Of a stretch of DNA of 64,000 bases, positions 34,251 to 42,470 are shown one piece after another. A program made the translations under genes and the position numbers. The DNA comes from Caldilineaceae bacterium. GTDB taxonomy: Bacteria > Chloroflexota > Anaerolineae > Caldilineales > Caldilineaceae. The DNA is taken from the NCBI GenBank assembly GCA_958295845.1, contig OY282376.1, positions 5,097,022-5,161,021 of the forward strand, given 5' to 3'. The first letter of the stretch is position 1, and every line of letters starts with the position of its first letter. The notes below the pieces were generated by a model. That model was not told where the DNA came from, made no database searches, and saw only the letters and a list, made by a program, of their open reading frames with translations.

Positions 34251-35393
34251 CTAGCGATGGATCCGGTTCTGCCGGCGGTCGGTGTGCCTTTCGAGCGCCA
34301 TATCGACCAGGCTGCCTACCAGTTCGGTCAGGGGAACGCCGCTGGCTTCCCATAGCTTGGGGTACATGCTGCTGGCGGTAAAGCCGGGCATTGTATTCAG
34401 CTCGTTCAGAAAGAGCCTGCCGTCGGCGCCCAATAGAAAGTCTGCCCGAGCGAGACCGGCTCCGTCAAGCGCCTGGAAGGCGCGAACGGAAAGAAGCCGG
34501 ATTTCGTCTGCCAGGGCGGGAGGAATGTCGGCCGGGATCAGGAGGCGGCTGCCTTCGTCCAGGTACTTGGCCTCGTAGTCGTAGAACTCATTGGCGGGAA
34601 CCACTTCGCCGACGACGCTGGCGCGGGGGTCATCGTTGCCGAGGACGCTGACCTCCAGTTCGCGGGCGTCGTGCACCCCTTCTTCGACCAGCACTTTACG
34701 GTCGTAGCGGCAGGCAAAGTCGATGGCGTGGGCAAGCTCGGCCCGATCTCTGACTTTGCTGATGCCGACGCTGCTGCCCAGGTTGGCAGGCTTGACGAAG
34801 AGGGGATAGGGCAGGGCGGACTCCAGCTCGTCGAGGCGCTTCTCACGCTTGTTACGGCGGGCGTCGGGGTCGGCATCCCGGCCTTCGACCCAGTTTCGGC
34901 GCAGGAGTGTGCGGTAGGCGACCTGGGGGATGCCGGCGGCGGCAAAGAGCGCCTTGGCGGTGATTTTGTCCATGGCGACGGCGCTGGCGAGGACGCCGCA
35001 GCCTACATAGGGCATTTCGAGCATCTCAAGCAGGCCCTGCACGGTCCCGTCCTCACCGTAGGGGCCGTGCAGCACGGGGAAGATCAGGTCCACCGGGGGC
35101 AACCGCTCGGTGTGCTGCATAAGCGAGAGCTGGGAGGAGCGCTGCGCGAGGGGGGCGGCGTGGGCCTCCTGCATCTTGCCGTGGCCGTTCTCGCTCCCTT
35201 TGCTGCTGGTCAGCTGCGCGAGCGGGTCGGCGCCGGTGAGCCATTCCCCGGTCCTGGTAATGCCGAGGCGCACGGTTTCGTAGCCGGCGTCGTCGAGGGC
35301 GCGGATGACCGTCTGGGCGCTGAGCAGGGAGATTTCGTGCTCTCCGCTCTTGCCGCCGAAAAGGACACCTACGCGTACTGGATTGGACGTCAT
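34251..35393 (-). CDS. ddl: D-alanine--D-alanine ligase
   Basis: 380 aa. It makes D-Ala-D-Ala for the peptidoglycan stem peptide. VLFGGKSGEHEISLLSA is the N-terminal signature, LHGPYGEDGTVQGLLEMLEMPYVG follows, FVKPANLGSSVGISKV is in the ATP-grasp core, and FLNELNTMPGFT holds the metal ligands. I chose the ATG at 35393 because GGTGA sits 7 nt before it; the ATG at 35405 overlaps the murB stop (ATGGTGA) and is also possible. Residues of about 65-95 form a low-complexity insertion. Confidence 0.95.
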   Translation of the reverse strand: MTSNPVRVGVLFGGKSGEHEISLLSAQTVIRALDDAGYETVRLGITRTGEWLTGADPLAQLTSSKGSENGHGKMQEAHAAPLAQRSSQLSLMQHTERLPPVDLIFPVLHGPYGEDGTVQGLLEMLEMPYVGCGVLASAVAMDKITAKALFAAAGIPQVAYRTLLRRNWVEGRDADPDARRNKREKRLDELESALPYPLFVKPANLGSSVGISKVRDRAELAHAIDFACRYDRKVLVEEGVHDARELEVSVLGNDDPRASVVGEVVPANEFYDYEAKYLDEGSRLLIPADIPPALADEIRLLSVRAFQALDGAGLARADFLLGADGRLFLNELNTMPGFTASSMYPKLWEASGVPLTELVGSLVDMALERHTDRRQNRIHR

Positions 35394-35398
35394 TAGAG

Positions 35399-36415
35399 TC
35401 ACCATTCTCCGATTTTCTGAAGTTCGGGCTGCAGCTCGACGCCGGTGCGGCGGGCTACTGCCGTCTGAATGTGTTCGATCATCGCCATGACCCCGTCTGC
35501 GGTGGCGGCGCCGACGCCGCCGGGGTTGATGAGAAAGTTGGCGTGCGTGCGGCTGACCTCGATGCCGCCGAGACTAAACCCCTTGAGCCCGGTCTCTTCG
35601 ATCAGGCGTCCGGCGAAGTCGCCTGGCGGGTTGACGAATGTGCTGCCCAGTGAGGGCTCGACCGGCTGTGTGCTGCGTCGATGGCCGAGGAAGGATTGGG
35701 CGGCGGCGCGGATGGTGTCGCGGTCGCCGGGTTGGAGGCGGAAGTTGGCGCTGAGGAGGACGGGGCCGAAGCCGGAGTCGGCAGTCCCTTCCTGCTTCAG
35801 ACTGCTTTGCCGGTAGGCGTAGGCGAGGTCTTCGACGCGGTAGACCTGGATATCGCCGTTGTCGTCGAGCAGGAGGACATCCCAGAGTGAGTCCTTGACT
35901 TCGCCGCCGTGCGCGCCGGCGTTGTTGACCACTGCGCCGCCGACGGAGCCGGGCACGCTGACCGCCCACTCGAGCCCGGTCAGCCCGGCGTTGATGGCGG
36001 TGCGGGCGGCGCCGGCCATGAGGGCGCCGCTCTCGGCGTAGAGGAAGGGGCGGGTGTCTTGGGGGTAGTCGCAGCAGGGGGCATCCTGCACCTGCACGTC
36101 GTTGCAGCGGTTATGGATGACCAGCCCGCGTATGCCGCGGTCGCTGATGAGCACATTGCTGCCGCCGCCCAGGACCAGGTATGGCAGGTCGTTGGCCCTG
36201 GCCCAGCGCGCAAGTTTGAGCAGCTTATGCGTGTCTGTGACAGTGGCAAAGTAGTCGGCGGGGCCGCCTATCTTTATGGTCGTCAGGTTGGCCAGCGGGT
36301 GGTCCGGCAGGACCTGCACGCCGAGGGCCTCGATCTGTTCGAGGGCGGCGGCGGGGACTTCTCTCTTAGGGCGGGCCGGGGCCGTTGCTGGCGTCATGAT
36401 GTCTAGTACGGTCAC
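35399..36415 (-). CDS. murB: UDP-N-acetylenolpyruvoylglucosamine reductase
   Basis: 338 aa. This FAD enzyme reduces the enolpyruvyl group to lactate, giving UDP-MurNAc. TTIKIGGPADYF and LPYLVLGGGSNVLISD belong to the FAD site; GLEWAVSVPGSVGGAVVNNAG is the central signature; GSTFVNPPGDFAGRLIEE and the VSRTHANFLIN stretch carry the catalytic serine/histidine region. It sits 7 bp after the P-loop kinase gene and overlaps or abuts ddl. Confidence 0.97.
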   Translation of the reverse strand: MTVLDIMTPATAPARPKREVPAAALEQIEALGVQVLPDHPLANLTTIKIGGPADYFATVTDTHKLLKLARWARANDLPYLVLGGGSNVLISDRGIRGLVIHNRCNDVQVQDAPCCDYPQDTRPFLYAESGALMAGAARTAINAGLTGLEWAVSVPGSVGGAVVNNAGAHGGEVKDSLWDVLLLDDNGDIQVYRVEDLAYAYRQSSLKQEGTADSGFGPVLLSANFRLQPGDRDTIRAAAQSFLGHRRSTQPVEPSLGSTFVNPPGDFAGRLIEETGLKGFSLGGIEVSRTHANFLINPGGVGAATADGVMAMIEHIQTAVARRTGVELQPELQKIGEW

Positions 36416-36422
36416 TTCGTGA

Positions 36423-37001
36423 TCAGATTCCTCGCAGGGTGCGCAGTTGTTGCAGCAGCCGGTCGAAATTCAGCGCGGCGAATTCGCTGGTGTCGACGTG
36501 AAATACGGGACCGTCCAGATCCAGAGGGCGGTTGCGCCGCGCCAACTCTGCGGTGTCGAACTGGCCCATCCGCAGGCGGTCCACATGGCCCGGGTGTCGT
36601 TGGCCGTTGTCGACCCGTTGGACATAGCGCTGGCGCAGCAGGTCGGCGCGGGTGGAAAGGAAGACCTGCGCCGGTTGGAAAGGGTGCCGAGCCTGCAGTG
36701 CCTGGAAGCGCGGGTTGGCCCAGTCCGGATCGAAGGGCGTTTCCACGAGCAGCGAGCAGCGGGCCTCCAGCAGGCGTTCGATCAGCAGATAGACGAGCTC
36801 GTAGGTTGCCCCGCCCAGACGCTGCGACCAGGCCTCGGTTGACCAGCCCAGCGTTTCGAAGAGCGACTCTTTGAGGTCGTCGCGTGCTATGAGGGGCAGA
36901 TCCAGAGCCGGGGCCAGTTTGCGTGCCAGCGTTGTTTTGCCGGTGCCCGGCGCCCCACAGACGATCAGGACAAGCGGCAGCACATTCCTCCCTTCAGCCA
37001 T
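36423..37001 (-). CDS. P-loop (zeta-toxin/kinase-like) ATPase inside the dcw cluster
   Basis: 192 aa. Walker A is CGAPGTGKTTLARKLA (about 15-30), IARDDLKESLF matches the DxxR-like region of small-molecule kinases and zeta toxins, and LVETPFD is probably Walker B. A lid-like stretch RADLLRQRYVQRV follows. The start overlaps the murC stop by 8 bp and the stop is 7 bp before murB, so it is translated with wall genes. Zeta toxins phosphorylate UDP-GlcNAc, the MurA substrate, which makes a wall-precursor kinase an attractive but unproven idea. Confidence 0.75.
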   Translation of the reverse strand: MAEGRNVLPLVLIVCGAPGTGKTTLARKLAPALDLPLIARDDLKESLFETLGWSTEAWSQRLGGATYELVYLLIERLLEARCSLLVETPFDPDWANPRFQALQARHPFQPAQVFLSTRADLLRQRYVQRVDNGQRHPGHVDRLRMGQFDTAELARRNRPLDLDGPVFHVDTSEFAALNFDRLLQQLRTLRGI

Positions 37002-38463
37002 CGGCGCCCAGTCTTTCCAGCAGCGTTTCGCCGATGCGGTGGCTGGTGCCTGCGCCCAGAGTCAGGACGACGTCGCCGGCGGTGACTTCGTCGTGGAGAA
37101 ACGCGCTGGTATCCTCGACGCCGCCGCTGTGCCGGATCGAGGGGTGGGAACTGGCGGCGGCGACCTCGGCGGCGGCCAGGGCCCGGTCGCCGCTCTCGCG
37201 GGCGGCATAGACATCGGTTACGAGGACGGCGTCGGCGTTGTCGAAGCTACAGGCGATCTTGTGCAGCATCGCGCTGGTGCGGCTGAAGGTATGGGGCTGA
37301 AAGACGGCCCAGATACGGCGTTCGCCGAAGCGGTTGCGGGCTGCGGCCAGGGTCGCCTGGATTTCGGTGGGGTGATGGGCGTAGTCGTCGATGACGGTCA
37401 CGCCCTGGCGCGTCCCCTTGAGTTCAAAACGCCGGCCGATGCCGGTATATTGGCCCAGCGCTGCCAGGGCCTGCGCGGCCGGCACGCCAAAGCGACGGAC
37501 GGCGGTCAAGGCGGCCAGGGCGTTACGCAGGTTGTGGATGCCCGGCGCCTGCATTTCCAGGTGTCCGAGCGACTGCCCTTCGCTGTACACAGTGGCGGCA
37601 TAGCCCCCGCCCGTTGCGGCGGTCTCGGCGGCAGCGCGCAGGTCGCAGCGGTCGTGCAGTCCGTAGGTCAGCCAGGCGGGGCCGCCTGCGTTTGGACGTT
37701 CTGTGCGCAGCGACTCGGCGCCGGGGTCGTCGCCGCAGGAGACGACGCAGCCTTCGGCGCGTACTTGCGCTACAAATTGACGGAAGGCGTCGACAAAGCT
37801 GGCCGGCGTCGGATAGCAGTCGGGATGGTCCCACTCCACATTGGTCACAACGGCCACCATTGGGGTCAGCCCGTGGAACATGCGGTCATACTCATCGGCC
37901 TCGATCACGAAGGCGCGGGCGGTACCGGCGTGGGCGTTGCCGAATCCGGGCAGGTCGGCGCCGATGATATAGCCGGCGTCGCAGCCGGCGGCGTGCAGGG
38001 TCTGCACGATCATGGCGGTGGTTGTGCTCTTGCCATGGGTGCCGGAGACTGCGATGACGTCGCGGCCGGCGAGCAGCGGGCGGAGGAAGGACTCTCGTTT
38101 GACGACCGGAATTCCCAGCGTCTGCGCGGTCTGGCGTTCCGGGTTGGATTCGTCGACGGCGCTGCTGATGAGGACCACGTCGGGGCGTTCGTGGTGGGGC
38201 AGCTCGCTGAGCTCTGCGGCCGCTGCCTGGCGCCCGAGGATTTGCGCGCCGGCGGCAGCCAGCCGGCGTGTACGTTCGCTCTCCTGGCGATCGCTGCCGC
38301 TGACGTGTATGCCCTGTTCGAGGAGGACGTGGGCGATGGGGGAGAGGCCTGCGCCGCCTATTCCGATCATATGCACACGCGGCCGCGTGTCGTCGCCACC
38401 CTTCCTGGGCAGAGAGGGATCCAGCGCTTTTTGTAGTCGCATTTGCCAGCTGTCAACCGGCAT
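36994..38463 (-). CDS. murC: UDP-N-acetylmuramate--L-alanine ligase
   Basis: 489 aa. HMIGIGGAGLSPIAHVL is the N-terminal nucleotide-binding loop, VSGTHGKSTTTAMIV is the ATP P-loop of Mur ligases, and VIDDYAHHPTEIQATLAAAR with VFQPHTFSRT marks the C-terminal domain. It adds L-Ala to UDP-MurNAc. It overlaps the kinase gene downstream by 8 bp. Gene length is typical with a slightly long N-terminus. Confidence 0.97.
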   Translation of the reverse strand: MPVDSWQMRLQKALDPSLPRKGGDDTRPRVHMIGIGGAGLSPIAHVLLEQGIHVSGSDRQESERTRRLAAAGAQILGRQAAAAELSELPHHERPDVVLISSAVDESNPERQTAQTLGIPVVKRESFLRPLLAGRDVIAVSGTHGKSTTTAMIVQTLHAAGCDAGYIIGADLPGFGNAHAGTARAFVIEADEYDRMFHGLTPMVAVVTNVEWDHPDCYPTPASFVDAFRQFVAQVRAEGCVVSCGDDPGAESLRTERPNAGGPAWLTYGLHDRCDLRAAAETAATGGGYAATVYSEGQSLGHLEMQAPGIHNLRNALAALTAVRRFGVPAAQALAALGQYTGIGRRFELKGTRQGVTVIDDYAHHPTEIQATLAAARNRFGERRIWAVFQPHTFSRTSAMLHKIACSFDNADAVLVTDVYAARESGDRALAAAEVAAASSHPSIRHSGGVEDTSAFLHDEVTAGDVVLTLGAGTSHRIGETLLERLGADG

Positions 38464-38522
38464 TGCTGCCTCCGTGGCTAGGCGGCTGTGTAGGCGGCTG
38501 TGCAGCCGGCGCGCATGCTACG

Positions 38523-38592
38523 CTCATTCTTGCATCCTCGTCTTTGCATCCTCATTCTCGCGTCCTCATCTTTGCGTCCTCATCTTTGCACG
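38523..38592. repeat. 14-bp tandem repeat, five units, beside a stop codon
   Basis: Units of CTCATCTTTGCGTC (with one to four changes) start at 38523, 38537, 38551, 38565 and 38579. A sixth partial unit reaches the stop codon of the membrane gene at 38594. Confidence 0.93.
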
Positions 38593-38593
38593 C

Positions 38594-39139
38594 TCATCCC
38601 CGGACCCGCATCAGCAGCAGAATGGCGATGGGAATTACCCACGGCGTCGGCGACGGCATGACATTCTGGGGCAGAAAGCGCACAATCTCGAGGGCGATCG
38701 GCGACAGTTCCGGATTTATCCATCCCAGGTTTGAGAGGGGATAGCCGTAGATGTGCTGGTAATACCAGAGGCTGCCACTGATCAGGTAGCCGTTGACTGC
38801 GCCGACCAGGCAGCTGAGAATTGCGCCCTGGGGCATCGGCCACTGCTGACCGCTGAAGGTGATAACCCGGCCGGCATAGCCGGCAAAGATGATAACGACA
38901 AAGGTGACCAGGTAGAAGTTGCTTAGAAACAGCTGCTGGGCGCCGACATCTCCGGCCGAGAATACCATTCGCCATACACTGTCCAGTATCGGATTGAGAC
39001 GGTCCTGGACGTAGAGCAGCAGAAAGATGGCGACGATAATGATCATGGACCTGCCCAGTTCGCGCGCATAGCCCTGGGCAAGGCCAATCATTGTAACGAT
39101 GCCGGCGATAGAGCCAAAGTAAACTTCGATCAGACCCAT
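38594..39139 (-). CDS. CvpA-like integral membrane protein (second of pair)
   Basis: 181 aa with four or so hydrophobic segments (GSIAGIVTMIGLAQGYAREL, SMIIIVAIFLLLYV, YLVTFVVIIFAGYAG, VIPIAILLLM). The pattern of a short repeat ending in R-G followed by glycine-containing helices resembles the CvpA family. It lies in the dcw cluster between murG and murC, 68 bp after a similar gene. A role in envelope or division is inferred from position only. Confidence 0.5.
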   Translation of the reverse strand: MGLIEVYFGSIAGIVTMIGLAQGYARELGRSMIIIVAIFLLLYVQDRLNPILDSVWRMVFSAGDVGAQQLFLSNFYLVTFVVIIFAGYAGRVITFSGQQWPMPQGAILSCLVGAVNGYLISGSLWYYQHIYGYPLSNLGWINPELSPIALEIVRFLPQNVMPSPTPWVIPIAILLLMRVRG

Positions 39140-39207
39140 AACGGTTCAGTATTGGTACGTGTTGCGCGGATAGCGGTTTGACGCCACATGGCTCAGTTTG
39201 CGTTCGG

Positions 39208-39885
39208 TCAGGTCTGGCCGCCGCGACGCAGGGTGCTGATCACCGCCACGAGCAGCACCGTCAACGCGATCGCGGCCAAGATGGGCTGTTGGGGCCCCAA
39301 TGCCACCCAGAGATCACCAAAGCCGGCGTGCATCATGTCGGTCGCGCTTTGCAGAAGGCCCTCGACGCCTGTGCCGGGGGATGAGACCGACGCAACCCCG
39401 ACCTCGGGGATGAAGGCCATCAGGCGCGGCGCAAAGGTAGGGATGTAGAACAGTCCGTTGCCAACGCCGAGAATGGCCGCGAGGATACCGGAACTGCTCA
39501 GGCTGTCCGGGATCGCCTTATTGGTGAGCAGGTAGGTAAAGAGCAGCACCCCCGACCAGACGAGAAAGGAGATGGTCGGCTGGTCAGCATCGGAGAGCCA
39601 TTCGGAGGGGCCGAGGGTGTAGACCGGTTCGCCATTTCCGCCGGCGTTGCCTGCGCGCAGCGAGGCCAGGAACTTTGCGCCCACAGTAACGACACCGAAG
39701 ACGATACCCAACACCTGTCTGATGATTTCCAGGGCCAGGCCCTGGTTTGATTGCAGCAGGAAGAAGCCGCCGACAGAGACGACCAGCACCGACAGTTCTC
39801 TGAACAGACCGCGCCGGAAGCCGACCCAGGCGAAAAGGAGAACGTAGAATACAAATGCAACTGTGCCTGGCGTAGATTCACTCAT
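39208..39885 (-). CDS. CvpA-like integral membrane protein (first of pair)
   Basis: 225 aa. VLLFAWVGFRRGLFRELSVLVVSVGGFFLL at the N-terminus has the G-x-x-R-G-x-x-R-E pattern of CvpA-type proteins. Three further hydrophobic segments follow (IIRQVLGIVFGVVTV, FLVWSGVLLFTYLL, ILAAIALTVLLVAVIS). No catalytic motif. It follows murG by about 105 bp. Both membrane genes together are an uncommon insertion in a dcw cluster. Confidence 0.5.
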   Translation of the reverse strand: MSESTPGTVAFVFYVLLFAWVGFRRGLFRELSVLVVSVGGFFLLQSNQGLALEIIRQVLGIVFGVVTVGAKFLASLRAGNAGGNGEPVYTLGPSEWLSDADQPTISFLVWSGVLLFTYLLTNKAIPDSLSSSGILAAILGVGNGLFYIPTFAPRLMAFIPEVGVASVSSPGTGVEGLLQSATDMMHAGFGDLWVALGPQQPILAAIALTVLLVAVISTLRRGGQT

Positions 39886-39990
39886 TTTTATGCTTTCATC
39901 CTATTGATAGGGCGTCCTCTGGGTCTGCCACCCTGCTTTGCAATCGCTCTTGTGGCCGCAGTCCAAAACTCCGGCGGCCGGTGAAGCGTA

Positions 39991-41133
39991 CTAGCCATGG
40001 GCTACGAGCCGCTGAAGTTCGCGGGCGATATTGTCTGCGGCCTGGGGCTTGGCCAGTGCGCCGACGGCCGCGCCCATGGCGAGCCGTCGACTTTCATCGG
40101 CCAGCAGGGCTGCGATGGTCGGTTCGAGCTTTTGGGCCAGCTGTCCGTCCTCGATGATGATCGTGCCGCCGGATTCGGCCAGTTTCTGTGCGTTGGGGCG
40201 CTGGTGGGAGCCGGCGCCGGGCAGCGGCGCGAGGACCGACGGGAGGCGCGCCAAGGGAAACTCGGCCAGCACGCTGGCCCCGGCACGGGCGACCGCCAGG
40301 TCTGCGGCGGCCAGCGCCCAGGCCATCTCTTCGTGCAGATAGGCGACGGGATGGTAGCGGTAGGCCAGGGGGTTGTCCCACAGGGGGGGCCCTTCCTGTT
40401 CCAGGAGAGGCCAGTCGCGCGTGCCGATGACGTGCAGGATCTGGCAGGCGGGCAAGAGGGCCGGCGCGGCCTGCCAGACAGCGCGGTTGATGGTGCGCGC
40501 GCCCTGGCTGCCGCCGAAGACGAGCAGCAGAGGCAGACCATCTTCCAGATCCAGTCCCAGTTTGCGGGCCAGCGTCTGACGGGCTGTCTGTCTGTCGGCT
40601 GTCGCTTTCAGGAGGTCGGCGCGAACGGGATAACCGGTGACAACGGCCTTTTGGCCGAAGAAGCCGGCCACCTCGGGGAAGCTGACGGCGACGCGCTGTG
40701 CCAGGCGGCTGAGCCAGCGCACGGCCAGGCCGGGGGTCATGTCGGGCAGATAGATCATGATGGGCACCGACCGCATTCGACAGGCTATGGCGACCGGCGC
40801 CATGACGTAGCCACCGGTGGCAAAGCATGCCTGCGGGCGGAACTCTTCGAGAATCTGCAGAGACTGGTTTATGCCTGCCAGCGTTTTGGCCAGATTGCGT
40901 GAGGCCATAAATGGATTGCGTCCTCGCAGCGCGCCGCTTTGAATGTCGTGGAAGGGGATGCCGGCGTCCTGCACGAGCGGGTGCTCGATGCCGGCCTGGC
41001 TCCCCAACCACAGCAGGGCAGGGTTACCCTGAGCGGTCGCGGCGGTCTGCGCGTTGATTCTTAGTTGTTCGACGACGGCGAGAGCCGGGTATACGTGTCC
41101 CCCGGTTCCACCACCCGATATTAGAAGGCGCAT
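39991..41133 (-). CDS. murG: UDP-GlcNAc--MurNAc-pentapeptide GlcNAc transferase
   Basis: 380 aa from the ATG at 41133 (MRLLISGGGTGGHVYPALAV), the conserved start of the family. It makes lipid II from lipid I at the inner membrane face. The G-loops (SGGGTGGHVYP; ATGGYVMAPVAIAC), VVTGYPVR, VFGGSQGARTIN, and the C-terminal VARAGASVLAEFPLARLPSVLAPLPGAGSHQRPNA are all intact. The start codon lies inside the C-terminal coding part of ftsW, with a 110-bp overlap in another frame. Confidence 0.96.
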   Translation of the reverse strand: MRLLISGGGTGGHVYPALAVVEQLRINAQTAATAQGNPALLWLGSQAGIEHPLVQDAGIPFHDIQSGALRGRNPFMASRNLAKTLAGINQSLQILEEFRPQACFATGGYVMAPVAIACRMRSVPIMIYLPDMTPGLAVRWLSRLAQRVAVSFPEVAGFFGQKAVVTGYPVRADLLKATADRQTARQTLARKLGLDLEDGLPLLLVFGGSQGARTINRAVWQAAPALLPACQILHVIGTRDWPLLEQEGPPLWDNPLAYRYHPVAYLHEEMAWALAAADLAVARAGASVLAEFPLARLPSVLAPLPGAGSHQRPNAQKLAESGGTIIIEDGQLAQKLEPTIAALLADESRRLAMGAAVGALAKPQAADNIARELQRLVAHG

Positions 41134-42397
41134 GGGCTGTCTGCCCTGGGGGGCCAGAGGATGCCCCGGATCTGGTTGATTTGAAAGCGTTGGCCAGGCC
41201 GCCGCGAATGCGGTCGCCCGCGGAGGGGTGAGGGCGTGGGCCGGCTTCGCCGCGACGGGGCGCGGCGGGCGGGGGCTGACCGCGATAACGGCTGATATTG
41301 AGCAGTATGCCGGCAGCGCCCATGGAGGTGACGAGAGAGCTACCCCCAAAGCTGACGAAGGGCAATGTTACGCCGGTGGGGGGCGCGACGGCGACGGCGA
41401 CGGCGATGTGAATAATGGCTTGCAGGATGATAAGGGCGGTGATGCCCACTGCCAGGAGAGAGGCAAAGCTGTCGGTCGATTCGCTGGCGATGCGCAGGCC
41501 GCGATAGACGAAGAGCGTGAAGAGCAGGATCACCAGCAGCGTTCCCAGCAGCCCCATTTCTTCGCCGATGACTGCAAAGATATTGTCGGACCAGCTCAGG
41601 GGCAGGTTGCCGGGCAGCTTTTCGGTACTGTTGCCCAGCCCCACGCCAAGCGGGCCGCCTTTGACGATGGCCTGGCTGGCTTCGCGGATCTGCCATTCGG
41701 AGCTGTTCAGGGGGGACTGGATCGATTCGAGCAGCGCGCTGACGCGGCGGCTGGCATAGCTGTTGCGGGTGATCACCAGCCAGAAGGTGACGGCGGCGAC
41801 AAACCCGCCCAGGATGAGCTGTTTCAGCTCGGCGCCGGCGAGAAAGAAGATGATCAGCGCGGTGGCAACGATCAGGATGGTGGTACTGATATCGGGTTGG
41901 GCCACGATCAGCCCGGTCACGATCCCCATGAGCACGCCGAAGGGAATGAGGCCGTAGTTGATATCCTTGATTCGGTCGCCTTTGCTGGCCAGCCAGGTGC
42001 TGATGTAGATGAGAACGATCACTTTGACCGGCTCACTGGGCTGCACGCGGCCGCCGGGGAAGGCGCGGGTTGCGCCGAAGCGGCTTTCGCCGAGAAAGAT
42101 GACGGCTATCAGGGAGATCAGCCCGATGGCCATCAGCGGTATGCTCCAGCGCTCCCAGATGCGGTAGGGGACGATGGCGGCGCCGACCAGCGCCACCAGA
42201 CCGACGCCCAGCCAGCGGAGCTGCAGCAGTACGTAGTAGAAGGGGGATACCTGGTTTTCGAGCGCCCAGGGGTAGCTGGCGCTGAAGACCATGACAGACC
42301 CGAACAGAATCAGGCAGGTGAGGACGGTGGCCAGCGCCCAATCAAAGCTGGTCCCGAACCTACCGATCTGTTTGGCTTGACTGACCTGAAGCGCCAT
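41024..42397 (-). CDS. ftsW: Septal peptidoglycan polymerase FtsW (SEDS family)
   Basis: 457 aa. About ten membrane segments. The SEDS landmarks are visible: FSASYPWALENQ, ARAFPGGRVQPSEPVK (the FPG/QPSE loop), QPDISTTILIVATALI, IVKGGPLGVGLGNSTEKL, DNIFAVIGEEMGLLG and GVTLPFVSFGGSSL. It polymerises lipid II together with the class-b PBP encoded upstream. The last 75 or so residues form a Pro/Arg-rich cytoplasmic tail that extends over the start of murG. Confidence 0.95.
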   Translation of the reverse strand: MALQVSQAKQIGRFGTSFDWALATVLTCLILFGSVMVFSASYPWALENQVSPFYYVLLQLRWLGVGLVALVGAAIVPYRIWERWSIPLMAIGLISLIAVIFLGESRFGATRAFPGGRVQPSEPVKVIVLIYISTWLASKGDRIKDINYGLIPFGVLMGIVTGLIVAQPDISTTILIVATALIIFFLAGAELKQLILGGFVAAVTFWLVITRNSYASRRVSALLESIQSPLNSSEWQIREASQAIVKGGPLGVGLGNSTEKLPGNLPLSWSDNIFAVIGEEMGLLGTLLVILLFTLFVYRGLRIASESTDSFASLLAVGITALIILQAIIHIAVAVAVAPPTGVTLPFVSFGGSSLVTSMGAAGILLNISRYRGQPPPAAPRRGEAGPRPHPSAGDRIRGGLANAFKSTRSGASSGPPGQTAHAPSNIGWWNRGTRIPGSRRRRTTKNQRADRRDRSG

Positions 42398-42470
42398 TGT
42401 CGTTCCTTTTACCTGTCATTCCTTACAGTTCTGCGGCAGTGTGCAGGCGGCCGGCAGTGTGCGGTTGCCG

